Assembly: GCF_001665685.1 (NCBI RefSeq)
Contig: NZ_LZTB01000128.1
Location: 41,087-105,086, forward strand
Direction: 5' to 3'
From: Mycobacterium sp. 852013-50091_SCH5140682
GTDB taxonomy: Bacteria > Actinomycetota > Actinomycetes > Mycobacteriales > Mycobacteriaceae
DNA: 64,000 bases
In this document: positions 36,692 through 45,875 of the stretch, piece after piece
Layout of the letters: every line of letters starts with the position of its first letter
How positions within the stretch are numbered: the stretch's first letter is position 1
Position numbers and translations under genes: made by a program
Notes under the pieces: generated by a model
What the model saw: the letters and a program-made list of their open reading frames with translations, nothing else
Database searches by the model: none
What the model was told of the DNA's origin: nothing

Positions 36692-38479
36692 TCAGCGTCC
36701 CAGCACCGTGGACAGTGCGCTCTTGAGCGCATCCGCCGGATCGTCGGGCAGTGTGTTCGACCGCCATGCGATGTGTTTGTCGGGACGGATCAACAACGCG
36801 CCGGATTCGTCGATCTCACGCAGCTTGGCCCAGTCGTAATAGAGGTCAGTGATCTCGCGACCCGGGCCGATCACCACGGTCTCGACGTCGATGCCCAATG
36901 CGGCCGCGACATCAGCGGCTGCGGCTTCCCACGCCTCGCCCGCGACACCGGTCAGCAGCGTGAAGCGGTGGTACGGCGCCAGATCCATGAGGGCAAACTT
37001 CTCCCGATGGTTGCCCACCCATGCATGCGGCAGGTGAGCTCCCGGCACGGTCGACGGCACGTAGTACAGGTCGGGGTCGCGATCGCCGACGGGCGCGGGG
37101 CCATCGGAGATCACGGCCGTGGATTCATAGAACTGTCCGAGTTCGACTCCGTGCGCGTTGAATTCGTAGTTCTTGAGCTCCATCGCCTCGACCAGGGCGG
37201 CGCGTTTGGTCGCTCCCGCAGGCGTATTGGCCTTGCGCTCCTCGATCGCTGCGGCCATCGCGATCGCGTCCTTGGCGTCGGTCACACCGAGCGCGTCGAA
37301 GAAATGCCTGAATTCGCGGCTGGACTTGTTGGCCCGCTTGACGATTCGCTCGGCGACCGGAGCGCGCTCGGTGGTGTAGGTATCGAGCAGGGACGCGTCG
37401 GCCTGGCCGCGCAGAACCGCGGCCAGCTTCCACGTCAGGTTGTAGGAATCCTGAACCGAGGTGTTGGAGCCAAGACCGTTGCTCGGCGGGTGGCGGTGGA
37501 TCGCGTCACCCGCGCAGAACACGCGGCCCTGCTGCAGCCGTGTCGCGTACATCTCGTTGTTGCCCCACAACGACTTACCGGTGATCTCGACGTCGATGTC
37601 GGGCATCCCGAGCAGGTCACGCACGATCTTCACTGCGGCGGCATCGTCGAGTTCTGGCGCGGGCTGGTCGATGTCGAAGCCCCAGACGATGAGCCACTCG
37701 TTCCACGGGCGCACCATGCGGACCAGGCCGGCACCGATGCCGCCGACGTTCGCGCCGGGCTGGACCACCCAGTAGAGCACCGACGGCCGGTGTCCGACGT
37801 ACTGAGCGATGTCGGCCTTGAAGGTGATGTTCATCGAACCTGCAATATCCATGCGACCTTCGAAAGGTAGCCCGATGTCGGCGGCGATCTTCGACCGCGC
37901 CCCGTCGGCACCGATGAGGTAGCGGGCTCGAATCGTGTACTCGTGGCCGGTCAGCCGATCGCGGACGGCGACGTCGACACCCTCGTCGTCCTGACGATGC
38001 GACAGATACTCGGTGGAGAAGCGCGTCTGCGTCCCGCGGACCGTCGCGTTGCGCAGCAGGATCGGCTCAAGGTAGGTCTGGGGGATGTCGACGGTCAGGC
38101 ACGGCGACGCGAGCTGATAGTCGGCCTCGCGGGCGGCGCCGGTACCCCAGGTGCGGATCCGGCCGATCTCCTCGCCGGCGATCGACGTGCAGAACACCGT
38201 GTCGCCGACCAGTGAATGGTCGGTTGCGTCGGCGAGCACCTGATCGGCGATGCCCAGATCCCGGAAGATCTCCATCGACCGCTGGTTGGTGATGTGCGCT
38301 CGCGGGGTGTTGGCCGTCCACCGGAACTTGGTGATCATGATGTTGTCGATTCCCAGCGTCGACAGCGCCAACGCCGCCGACGACCCTGCGGGGCCGGATC
38401 CGACGATGAGCACGTCGGTGGTCACGACGTCGCCCTTCGGCAGTCGGGTCTGCGATTGTCCGTCGGAGAACTCGGGCAT
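36692..38479 (-). CDS. FAD-dependent aromatic hydroxylase (phenol/resorcinol hydroxylase-like)
   Basis: 595-residue flavoprotein monooxygenase of the phenol 2-hydroxylase/TfdB group. Motifs: GxGxxG at the N-terminus (LIVGSGPAGSSAALAL), the mid-chain RYLIGADGARSKIA (DG), and VFCAGDAIHRHPPSNGLG (GD). The C-terminal thioredoxin-like domain ends VLLIRPDKHIAWRSN in the usual LVRPDxxVAWR form. It should hydroxylate resorcinol or a related phenol to hydroxyquinol with NAD(P)H and O2. AAGGAGCG precedes the ATG. It is first in the operon with the reductase and ring-cleavage enzyme. Confidence 0.88.
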   Translation of the reverse strand: MPEFSDGQSQTRLPKGDVVTTDVLIVGSGPAGSSAALALSTLGIDNIMITKFRWTANTPRAHITNQRSMEIFRDLGIADQVLADATDHSLVGDTVFCTSIAGEEIGRIRTWGTGAAREADYQLASPCLTVDIPQTYLEPILLRNATVRGTQTRFSTEYLSHRQDDEGVDVAVRDRLTGHEYTIRARYLIGADGARSKIAADIGLPFEGRMDIAGSMNITFKADIAQYVGHRPSVLYWVVQPGANVGGIGAGLVRMVRPWNEWLIVWGFDIDQPAPELDDAAAVKIVRDLLGMPDIDVEITGKSLWGNNEMYATRLQQGRVFCAGDAIHRHPPSNGLGSNTSVQDSYNLTWKLAAVLRGQADASLLDTYTTERAPVAERIVKRANKSSREFRHFFDALGVTDAKDAIAMAAAIEERKANTPAGATKRAALVEAMELKNYEFNAHGVELGQFYESTAVISDGPAPVGDRDPDLYYVPSTVPGAHLPHAWVGNHREKFALMDLAPYHRFTLLTGVAGEAWEAAAADVAAALGIDVETVVIGPGREITDLYYDWAKLREIDESGALLIRPDKHIAWRSNTLPDDPADALKSALSTVLGR

Positions 38480-38612
38480 GGCTGACGCTCCTTTTGCGCT
38501 GCTGCACTGACCCGTTGAGTGTGTTGCGTCACAACGGCGTACCGGAAGGATCCGGCGGCGATGCGGCCGAAACGGGTACGGATGGCCGATCCGCGAAAGC
38601 GGGGGAGGGCCG

Positions 38613-39542
38613 TCAGCGGCGTCGTCGGACTTCGCTCGGTGCGGCGCCGAACCGTTCGGCGAAAGCGGTCGAGAAGTGTGCGGCCGAGCCGAAGCCGCAT
38701 TGTGCGGCGATGTCGGCCACCGGCAAGAGCCGGTGGGCAGTGTCGATCAGCAGCGCGTGGGCCCGGTCGAGCCGGCGCTCCCGGATGTAGTGCGGCACGC
38801 TGACGCCGGAATCGGCGAACACGCGGGACAGCTGTCGGGGACTGAGCCCCACACCGGCCGCGACCATTGCGGCACCGAGGCGGGGATCGGTCAGGTGGGC
38901 AGCGATGAACGCTTTCGCCGCGGCCAGATGTGCCGACGCGCCCGCACGCCGCCCGCCGGTCGCTATGAACGCGACCAGATCCAGCAGGGTGTTCTCATCG
39001 ACGGGAGCTGTCGCATCGGCACTGAGCACGCGCGCGACGAGCCGAGCCAGCGCGTCGGCCTGCGGATCGCCGGTAAAGGCGGCGACGACCGGACTATCGA
39101 GATCGGTGACGCCGGTGTGGTCGGCGAAAGCGGCGCGCGGGACACGGACGACCAGTTCATCCAGCCCGCCGGAGAAGCCGCGGACAAAGGGCTTGTCGGC
39201 GTCCATCGCCAGCACTTGCCCGGGACGCAGCGTGCGCACACCGTCGTCGCGGTAGAAGAAGGCCTCCCCGGACAGGGTGAAGTACAACGCGATGGAATCG
39301 ACGGGCGAGGCGGCGATGTGCGCGGTGCTGCGCTCGACGATGTGTGGACCGGCGGTCACCCGCGCGAGCCCGAGTGTCCCGAGTTCGACATTGATCTCGC
39401 GCGCGTCGAGAACGCCGGAGCCGATTGTGCGGCACTGCAATCCGATCAGCGACGTCGAGTTGTGCCGTTCCCAGCGCTCGATCCGCTCGTCGGCCGGCAA
39501 GCCGGCCGTCGAGAACTCGGCTGTGATCGGCGTCATAGGCAT
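38613..39542 (-). CDS. AraC-family transcriptional regulator
   Basis: 309-residue regulator with an N-terminal AraC-binding-like domain and a C-terminal double helix-turn-helix (about 210-309). Recognition segments are GVGLSPRQLSRVFADSG and PVADIAAQCGFGSAAHFSTAFAERFG. It lies 133 bp upstream of the flavin hydroxylase gene on the same strand and probably activates that operon in response to the aromatic substrate. Its own start may be either Met 1 or Met 3. Confidence 0.88.
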   Translation of the reverse strand: MPMTPITAEFSTAGLPADERIERWERHNSTSLIGLQCRTIGSGVLDAREINVELGTLGLARVTAGPHIVERSTAHIAASPVDSIALYFTLSGEAFFYRDDGVRTLRPGQVLAMDADKPFVRGFSGGLDELVVRVPRAAFADHTGVTDLDSPVVAAFTGDPQADALARLVARVLSADATAPVDENTLLDLVAFIATGGRRAGASAHLAAAKAFIAAHLTDPRLGAAMVAAGVGLSPRQLSRVFADSGVSVPHYIRERRLDRAHALLIDTAHRLLPVADIAAQCGFGSAAHFSTAFAERFGAAPSEVRRRR

Positions 39543-39566
39543 CAGCCTACGACCTGCGGGGACCAG

Positions 39567-39633
39567 TGCGCCGAGACGACGGTTTATGGCGAAGAAAAGC
39601 CGTTTTCACCCTAAAAACCGTCGTCTCGGCGCA
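39567..39633. repeat. Perfect 19-bp inverted repeat with 29-nt loop
   Basis: Left arm TGCGCCGAGACGACGGTTT (39567-39585) and right arm at 39615-39633 are exact reverse complements. The element lies between the AraC start (39542) and the stop of ybdD (39641). On the minus strand it follows ybdD and could end its transcript, but it has no clear T-run. It may also be a small mobile palindrome. Confidence 0.7.
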
Positions 39634-39640
39634 AACGGGG

Positions 39641-39844
39641 TCAGCAGCAGCGTGCGCCGGGGTTGGCCTCGGTGTGCCGGTGGCGCATCTTCCAGTAGTC
39701 GCGCTCGGTGAGCACCGGCTCGCCGGGGTGGGTGCGGGCCCGGTGCTCGACGTACCGCCGGTAGTGGTTGTCGCCCATCAATGTGGCGACGTACCAACCG
39801 ATTTGGTGTGCGGCCCGGCGTGTGCGCCAGGCAAGGCGTCCCAT
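39641..39844 (-). CDS. YbdD/YjiX-family small protein, CstA partner
   Basis: 67-residue protein of the DUF466/YbdD family: RRAAHQIGWYVATLMGDNHYRRYVEHRARTHPG and TERDYWKMRHRH. The C-terminus ends GARCC. It is normally encoded right after CstA-family transporters and is needed for pyruvate uptake with BtsT/CstA in E. coli. AAGGAGGTG lies 9 nt before ATG 39844. It overlaps the cstA 3' end by 67 bp, so translation is likely coupled. Confidence 0.88.
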   Translation of the reverse strand: MGRLAWRTRRAAHQIGWYVATLMGDNHYRRYVEHRARTHPGEPVLTERDYWKMRHRHTEANPGARCC

Positions 39845-42078
39845 TGTTTCTGCACCTCCTTCTCGACATGCGTCGGGATCAGGCCCGATGGCGCGAAGAT
39901 GCGCGACGGCACCGGATCGTCCTCGGTGAGCGGGCGGCCGGTGCCGCGCAGCGCGCGGGCCGCCATCACCACGCCGGCGACGAACACGATGAGTACGAGC
40001 ACCGCGAAGATCACCGAGAGTGTGCCCTGGATGAACGTGTTGCGGATGACGGCGTCGATCTGGTCCGGGTTCTTGGCCGCACCGAATGTCGACTTGCCTG
40101 CCTCCTTGGCTGCGACGTACTGCGAATGCTGCTTCCAGTAGCCGACCTTGGGGTCGCCGGAGAAGATCTTCTGCCACGACGCCGTCATCGTGACGACGAG
40201 ATCCCACATCAGCGGAACCCCCGGAATCCAGGCCCATTTCACCAGTCCGCGCTTGATCACCACGACGGTGGCGACGGTCAGCGCGATCGCGGCCAGCAAC
40301 TGGTTGGCGATGCCGAACAGCGGGAACAGCGTGTTGATGCCGCCCAGCGGATCGGTCACGCCCATCAACAGGATCGATCCCCACGCCGCCACCACGATGA
40401 TGCTGCAGGCCCACGCGCCGACCCGCCAGCTCGGATTGCGGAACTTCTTCATCGGGCCGCCGAGGTTGCTCAGGCCGTCGGAAAGCATGAACCGCGCCAC
40501 CCGCGTGCCCGCGTCGACGGTGGTGAGGATGAACAGCGCCTCGAACATGATCGCGAAGTGGTACCAGAACGCTTTGAGGCCCGCCCCGCCGAACACCTGG
40601 TGCAGCACCTCGGACATGCCGAACGCCAGGGTCGGCGCGCCACCGGTGCGCGAGACGACCGTCTCCTCTCCGACACCCTCGGCCGCCGCGGTGATCTGAT
40701 CCGGGGTGATGGGGGAACCGGACAGGCCGAGGCCGTTGACGTAGGTGGCCGCGGTCTGCGCGGTGGTCCCGGTCTGCGCCGACGGCGCGTTGATGGCGAA
40801 GTACAGATGCTGGTTGATGATCGCCGCGGTGATCAACGCCATGATCGCGACGAACGACTCGGTGAGCATGCCGCCGTACCCGATGAGCCTCATCTGGCTT
40901 TCCTTCTCCAGGAGCTTCGGGGTCGTGCCCGAGGAGATCAGGGAGTGGAAGCCCGACAGGGCGCCGCAGGCGATGGTGATGAACAGGAACGGGAACAGCG
41001 AGCCCGCGAACACCGGGCCGGTGCCACTGGTGGCGAACTGCGAGATGGCGGGCGCCTCCATCACCGGCCGGGCGATGAGGATGCCGAGCGCCAGCAACGC
41101 GATGGTGCCGACCTTCATGAACGTCGACAGATAGTCACGGGGCGCCAGCAGGAGCCACACCGGCAGCACCGAGGCAGCCAGGCCGTAGACGATGATGCAC
41201 CATGACAGCGTCACCTTCGACAGGGTGAACCAGTCAGTGCCCCAGTCGGTTTCGGCGACCCACCCGCCGGAGACCACCGCGAGCAGGAGAAGCACGACGC
41301 CGATCAGCGACACTTCCGACACCCGGCCGGGTCGCAGGAATCGCAGATAGAGGCCCATGAAAATGGCGATCGGAATGGTCATCGCGATGGAGAACACACC
41401 CCACGGGCTTTCGGCCAGGGCGTTGACGACCACCAGGGCCAGGACCGCCAGCAGGATCACCATGATGACCAGCACGCCGACGATGGCCGACACACCGCCG
41501 ATGGCGCCGAGTTCGTCACGTGCCATCTGGCCCAGTGACCGGCCGCGGCGCCGGACCGAGATGGCCAGCACCAGGTAGTCCTGGACGCAGCCGGCCACCA
41601 CGGCTCCCACGATGATCCAGATGGTGCCGGGCAGATAACCCATCTGCATGGCGAGCACCGGGCCGACCAGCGGGCCGGCCCCGGCGATGGCCGCGAAGTG
41701 ATGACCGAACAGCACCCGTCGGTCGGTGGGTACGTAGTCGGTGGCGTTCTCGAAAAGTTCTGCCGGAGTGGCATTGTCGTCACGGGGTTTGACGATCTTC
41801 ATCTCGATCAGCCGGGCGTAGAACCGGAAACCGATGACGTAGGTGCAGATCGCGGCGATCACGAACCAGACCGCGTTGACGGTCTCCCCGCGGAAGAACG
41901 CGATCACCGCCCAGGCGACAGCGCCGACGAGCGCGATGATCGCGAAGACGATTTTGTGCCGCGTGGTGATCCCGCGGCGATCAATTATTGCGACCGGCGG
42001 CAGATCCTTGTCGGTGCGGATGTAGGTGACGTCGCCGTCGGTCTCCTCGATCCGGTCGGACGCGGTGGGTGTGGCCAT
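39778..42078 (-). CDS. cstA: CstA-family carbon starvation/pyruvate transporter
   Basis: 766-residue polytopic membrane protein of the CstA/BtsT family with about 16-18 helices. Signature parts: TPAELFENATDYVPTDRRVLFGHHFAAIAGAGPLVGP, GPVLAMQMGYLPGTIW, and GFHSLISSGTTPK. It imports pyruvate and possibly peptides under carbon limitation. It matches the position of Rv3063 beside ligB in M. tuberculosis. ATG 42078. Confidence 0.93.
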   Translation of the reverse strand: MATPTASDRIEETDGDVTYIRTDKDLPPVAIIDRRGITTRHKIVFAIIALVGAVAWAVIAFFRGETVNAVWFVIAAICTYVIGFRFYARLIEMKIVKPRDDNATPAELFENATDYVPTDRRVLFGHHFAAIAGAGPLVGPVLAMQMGYLPGTIWIIVGAVVAGCVQDYLVLAISVRRRGRSLGQMARDELGAIGGVSAIVGVLVIMVILLAVLALVVVNALAESPWGVFSIAMTIPIAIFMGLYLRFLRPGRVSEVSLIGVVLLLLAVVSGGWVAETDWGTDWFTLSKVTLSWCIIVYGLAASVLPVWLLLAPRDYLSTFMKVGTIALLALGILIARPVMEAPAISQFATSGTGPVFAGSLFPFLFITIACGALSGFHSLISSGTTPKLLEKESQMRLIGYGGMLTESFVAIMALITAAIINQHLYFAINAPSAQTGTTAQTAATYVNGLGLSGSPITPDQITAAAEGVGEETVVSRTGGAPTLAFGMSEVLHQVFGGAGLKAFWYHFAIMFEALFILTTVDAGTRVARFMLSDGLSNLGGPMKKFRNPSWRVGAWACSIIVVAAWGSILLMGVTDPLGGINTLFPLFGIANQLLAAIALTVATVVVIKRGLVKWAWIPGVPLMWDLVVTMTASWQKIFSGDPKVGYWKQHSQYVAAKEAGKSTFGAAKNPDQIDAVIRNTFIQGTLSVIFAVLVLIVFVAGVVMAARALRGTGRPLTEDDPVPSRIFAPSGLIPTHVEKEVQKQWDALPGAHAGPHTKSVGTSPH

Positions 42079-42124
42079 GGGCCGATCTTTTCATCGCCGC
42101 CGCGGTCGCGTGGCGGAACCCTCC

Positions 42125-43648
42125 TCAGCGTTCGTACAGGGCGCGGACGGTCTCGACGGTGTCGGCCTCTTCGGGCGATTTGTCGTCGCGGTAACGCAAC
42201 ACACGGGCAAACCGCAGCGCCATCCCGCCGGGGTATCGTGACGAGCCTTGCACGCCGTCGAACGCGATCTCGACGACCTGCTCGGGCCGTAGTTTCACCA
42301 CGTACCCGTCGGTGGGGCCGTCGGCGAGTTCGGTGAAACGTTCGGTCTGCCAGGCAAGCATCGCGTCGGTCATACCTTTGAACGTCTTGCCCAGCATCAC
42401 GAATCCGCCGGTTGCCGGATCGCGTGCGCCCAGATGAATGTTGGAGAGCTTGCCGGTACGCCGCCCCGAGCCCCATTCCACCGCGAGCACCACCAGATCC
42501 AGGGTGTGCACCGGCTTGACCTTGAGCCACCCCGCCCCGCGGCGCCCTGCCTCGTACGGCGCCCCCGGGGCCTTCGCCATCACCCCTTCGTGCCCGGCCT
42601 CCAGTGTCGCGGCCACGAATTCCCGGGCCTGCTCGGGGTCGGCGGTCACGATGTGGTCGACGCGCCGGGAGGCCGGGACGATCGCATCGAGTGCGGCGCG
42701 GCGTTCGAGGGTCGGCAGGTCGAGGAGATCACGCCCGTCGACGTGCAGCAGGTCGAAAAAGAACACCGACAGCGGCACCTCGTCGGTCGGATTCCGGCGA
42801 CCGAAACGCGAGGCGGTGACCTGGAACCGGTGTGGCCTGCCGTCCGGACGCAGGGCGATCGCCTCCGCGTCGGCGATCAGGTCGGTGACCGGAAGCGCCA
42901 GCGTCGCCGCGACAACCTCCGGCAGGCGCGCGGTGACGTCGTCGAGGCTGCGGGTGTAGATGGACACGTCGGACCCGACGCGGTGGATCTGCACCCGCGC
43001 GCCGTCCAGTTTGGTCTCCAGAACGGCTGTGCCGCCCAGCCTTTCGAGGGCGTCGTCGATGTCGTTTGCGGTCTGCGCCAGCATCGGCCCCACCGGGCGG
43101 CCCACCTGAAGGCCGAAAGCCTGTACCGCAGAGACGCCGCCGGTGGCTGCCGCGGCCGCGACGGCAGGCAGATCACCGGCCAGCATGGCCGCGCGGCGCA
43201 CGTCGGCCGCCGGAATGCCCGATGAGCGCGCGACGGCGTCGGCCATCACCCCGGCCAGGGCGCCCTGACGCAACTCGCCGCCGAGCAGCCGGCGCAGGAA
43301 GGTCTGCTCACCGGCGGTGGCAGCGCCGAACAGCTCGTGCACCAGGCGGGCCCGGTGCGCCTGGGAGCCTTTGCCGGTGACCGTGCCGATCGCCGTGAGC
43401 CGGCTGTCCACATCGGTGATGGTCAGCGTCGGGGTGACTGCCGGCGTCGGCAGGTCGCGCAACCCCGCCCAGCCCACGCCGATCTGGCGTTGCGGCAGCT
43501 CCCCGGAGAGCCACGCGACCACGACCGCGACGGGATCGCCTGCGGCGGCGACCGCGGACAGCAGCGTGGCGATGCGCCCGGTTTTGGCCAGCCGGCCCGA
43601 GCTCGCCGCCACGTCGGCGGATGCGGCGACAACCTCGGCAAGCAGCAT
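42125..43648 (-). CDS. ligB: ATP-dependent DNA ligase LigB
   Basis: 507-residue ATP-dependent DNA ligase with an N-terminal DNA-binding domain (1-190), adenylation domain with nucleophile Lys213 (ETKLDGARVQIHR), and a C-terminal OB fold (KLSNIHLGARDP and KLRPEQVVEIAFDGVQ). Dispensable in mycobacteria, it seals nicks alongside LigA. It is adjacent to cstA as in M. tuberculosis (Rv3062/Rv3063). It is the second ATP-dependent ligase in this window. Confidence 0.93.
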   Translation of the reverse strand: MLLAEVVAASADVAASSGRLAKTGRIATLLSAVAAAGDPVAVVVAWLSGELPQRQIGVGWAGLRDLPTPAVTPTLTITDVDSRLTAIGTVTGKGSQAHRARLVHELFGAATAGEQTFLRRLLGGELRQGALAGVMADAVARSSGIPAADVRRAAMLAGDLPAVAAAAATGGVSAVQAFGLQVGRPVGPMLAQTANDIDDALERLGGTAVLETKLDGARVQIHRVGSDVSIYTRSLDDVTARLPEVVAATLALPVTDLIADAEAIALRPDGRPHRFQVTASRFGRRNPTDEVPLSVFFFDLLHVDGRDLLDLPTLERRAALDAIVPASRRVDHIVTADPEQAREFVAATLEAGHEGVMAKAPGAPYEAGRRGAGWLKVKPVHTLDLVVLAVEWGSGRRTGKLSNIHLGARDPATGGFVMLGKTFKGMTDAMLAWQTERFTELADGPTDGYVVKLRPEQVVEIAFDGVQGSSRYPGGMALRFARVLRYRDDKSPEEADTVETVRALYER

Positions 43649-43669
43649 GCGTTCAGCGTGCCACGACGG

Positions 43670-44038
43670 TCAGACATTCCTCAGCGTCTGCACCAGCACC
43701 GCGGCTTGGGAGCGCAGCTCGGCCGCCCGCACGTGGTAGCCCGCTGCCACGAATTCATCTGCGGCCGAGAGGCGTTCGTCGACCTCGGACTCGATGAGGC
43801 GACGAATCTCGCCATCGGAGAGCTCGAGCCGAGCGACCTCGGCGGCGCCCAGGCCCGGCACCGACGCGGCGAAGGGTCCTGCCACAGATACCGCGAAGGC
43901 GGCGACCTCGGGGGCTTCTGCGTTGTCGATCGCGCTGAGCGCCGACCGCAACGCGACCACACGCGGGGTGTCGCGGGCCTTGCGTGCCGACATCAGCCCG
44001 CGGCGCAACGTGTCGCGCCAATGTTGTGCTGGTGTCAT
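43670..44038 (-). CDS. GatB/YqeY-domain protein
   Basis: 122-residue helical protein resembling the YqeY/GatB C-terminal domain: WRDTLRRGLMSARKARDTPRVVALRSALSAIDNAEA and the C-terminal EVDERLSAADEFVAAGYHVRAAELRSQ. Such proteins often link to tRNA or amidotransferase functions, but the stand-alone forms have no firm role. ATG 44038 is the family-like start (MTPAQHWRDTL). It is 21 bp upstream of ligB. Confidence 0.7.
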   Translation of the reverse strand: MTPAQHWRDTLRRGLMSARKARDTPRVVALRSALSAIDNAEAPEVAAFAVSVAGPFAASVPGLGAAEVARLELSDGEIRRLIESEVDERLSAADEFVAAGYHVRAAELRSQAAVLVQTLRNV

Positions 44039-44100
44039 GTCATGACAACCTATTCGGCCGAGGAGGATACGTCGAAGCATTTTCTGGCGCGGTCGACTTC

Positions 44101-44166
44101 ACCGAGCGTGCGCGAAATGCCAGCTGAACACGGAGTGTCGGGCAACAGACACGCGCGCTCGCGGTG
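44101..44166. repeat. Imperfect long palindrome between gene ends
   Basis: ACCGAGCGTGCGCG at the left is echoed by an inverted GC-rich CGCGCGCTCGCGGT at the right, with an inner GTGTC...GACAC pair. It lies after the stop of the Moco oxidoreductase gene on the minus strand and before the GatB/YqeY gene. It looks like the intergenic palindromes at 39567 and 51200 and may act in termination. Confidence 0.4.
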
Positions 44167-44183
44167 CCTGGGGGTGGGAAGGA

Positions 44184-45731
44184 TCACGTCACGTCGAAGG
44201 TCACGCGGTGCCATCCGGTGGCGCCGTCCGGCACGGGATCGGCCAACTCGGGCGTCTGGACCGTGCCGGTGTTGTCGGTGGCCCGCACGGTGATGGTGTA
44301 CCGGCCGGGGTCGCTGGCAGTCCAGTCGAAGCTCCACAACCGCCAGGTGTCGTCGGAGTACGCGGCGCCCAGCTGGGCCGGCTGCCAATCACCTTGGCGC
44401 CCAGGCCCGTCGATGCGAACCTCCACCGCGCGCACCCCGCGGTGCTGGGCCCACGCCACCCCGCCGAACCGTACCGGGCCGCGGTCGACCCGTTGCCCGT
44501 CACGCGGGACATCGACGCGTGACTCGGTCTTGATCGGGCCGCGCGCCGACCAGCCGAGCCTGGTCCAGTAGGCCTCGGCGCGGTCGAACCGGGTCAGTTC
44601 CAGATCGGTCACCCACTTGGTGGCGGACACATATCCGTAGAGTCCGGGCACCACCAGCCGTGCCGGATAGCCGTGCTCGGTGGGTAGCGGCTCACCGTTC
44701 ATCCCGATCGCCAGCAGCGCGTCGCGTCCGTCGGTGAGCGCGTCGACCGGTGTGCCCGCGGTGAAACCGTCCACCGATGTCGAGAGCACCATGTCGGCGT
44801 CGGAGTGAACACCCGCCGCGGCCAACAGATCCCGCACGCGGTAACCGGTCCAGGTGGCGTTGGAGATCAGGTTGCCGCCGACCGGGTTGGAAACGCATGT
44901 CAGCGTCACGACCTTCTCGACGACCTCGAAGCGCTCCAGATCCGCCCAGTGCAGGGTGATTTCGCGGTCGGTCATCCCGTGGATGCGCAGCCGCCAGTCG
45001 TCGCGGCTGAGCTGCGGCACGGTCAGCGCGGTGTCGATCCGGTAGAACCGTGCCGACGGTGTGATGAACGACGGCACCGCAACGCCTTCGGGCTGTACGG
45101 CGGGCGGCACAGGCGGCGCCGGATGAAGCGGTCGGGGCAAGGTGAAGGCGTTGCGGTCGTCGGTGACCGAGGAGGCCAACCGGGACAACACCACCCCGGC
45201 CACGCCGCTGACCACACCGGCGGCCAGCAGGCCCAGCGTCACCAGTGATCGGCGGCGGCCGGGATCCACACCGTCATCGGCAACGGGTTTGTCGCGCAGC
45301 CCTTCTGAGACCAGGAGGCGCAACGTTGCAATCCCGCACAGTGTGCCGATGATCGTCGGAATCACCGCCGACCAGCTCGCCCCGGTCCGGGACAGCACCG
45401 CCACGCAGCCGGCGACCCCGCCGAGCCCGATGGCGATGCTGCCCACCGGCACTCTGCCCGTTTCCCAGGTGGCGGCCACCGCGGCGATCGTGGCGATGAT
45501 GACCAGCACCGCAACGGTCAGCATTGGCTTGTCGGCGGTACCGAAAGTCGTGATGGCCCACTCCCGGACCGGCCCAGGGGTCAGATCGATGACCGCAGAT
45601 CCGACCGCCGTGCGGGCATCGGAGGCCGGTCCGAAGAGCGCAGCCAACAATCCGGTGACACCAACGGCCACCGCCGCCGCCGCGACGCCTGCCAGCGCCG
45701 GCGCGGGAGCTGTGCGATCGGCCATATTCAC
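44184..45731 (-). CDS. Membrane-anchored molybdopterin oxidoreductase (sulfite oxidase-like)
   Basis: 515-residue protein. Four or five N-terminal membrane helices (about 10-190) are followed by an oxidoreductase molybdopterin-binding domain (FYRIDTALTVPQLSRDDWRLRIHG; Mo-ligand Cys in VVTLTCVSNPVGGNLISNATW) and a C-terminal Mo-co dimerization domain (YWTRLGWSARGPIKTESRID-like segment, ending in DVT). It resembles YedY/sulfite oxidase-type enzymes with their own membrane anchor (Rv0218 type). Electrons probably exchange with the respiratory chain; the substrate is unknown. Confidence 0.85.
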   Translation of the reverse strand: MNMADRTAPAPALAGVAAAAVAVGVTGLLAALFGPASDARTAVGSAVIDLTPGPVREWAITTFGTADKPMLTVAVLVIIATIAAVAATWETGRVPVGSIAIGLGGVAGCVAVLSRTGASWSAVIPTIIGTLCGIATLRLLVSEGLRDKPVADDGVDPGRRRSLVTLGLLAAGVVSGVAGVVLSRLASSVTDDRNAFTLPRPLHPAPPVPPAVQPEGVAVPSFITPSARFYRIDTALTVPQLSRDDWRLRIHGMTDREITLHWADLERFEVVEKVVTLTCVSNPVGGNLISNATWTGYRVRDLLAAAGVHSDADMVLSTSVDGFTAGTPVDALTDGRDALLAIGMNGEPLPTEHGYPARLVVPGLYGYVSATKWVTDLELTRFDRAEAYWTRLGWSARGPIKTESRVDVPRDGQRVDRGPVRFGGVAWAQHRGVRAVEVRIDGPGRQGDWQPAQLGAAYSDDTWRLWSFDWTASDPGRYTITVRATDNTGTVQTPELADPVPDGATGWHRVTFDVT

Positions 45732-45875
45732 ACGCTACCTGCGGACGACCCCGACGGAGCTGACGAAACCATGACGGCCGAGCCGTCATGCAAAACCGCA
45801 CCCGAAAGGCCTACCGAAAGGGATCCATCCGATAGGTTGCTTTACAGATTCTGTCATTTTTGGAAAGGGAGCCAG

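Noticed and set aside
36284..37870. 528-codon plus-strand frame opposite the hydroxylase gene
   Set aside because: It lies antisense to two well-recognised genes and has shadow-like composition without any family motif.
39641..40414. 257-residue frame containing YbdD
   Set aside because: The N-terminal part overlaps cstA in another frame and is low-complexity Arg/Gly; ATG 39844 has a strong ribosome site.
39781..41205. 474-codon plus-strand frame opposite cstA
   Set aside because: Arg/His/Asp/Gly-rich composition of a shadow of a membrane protein gene.
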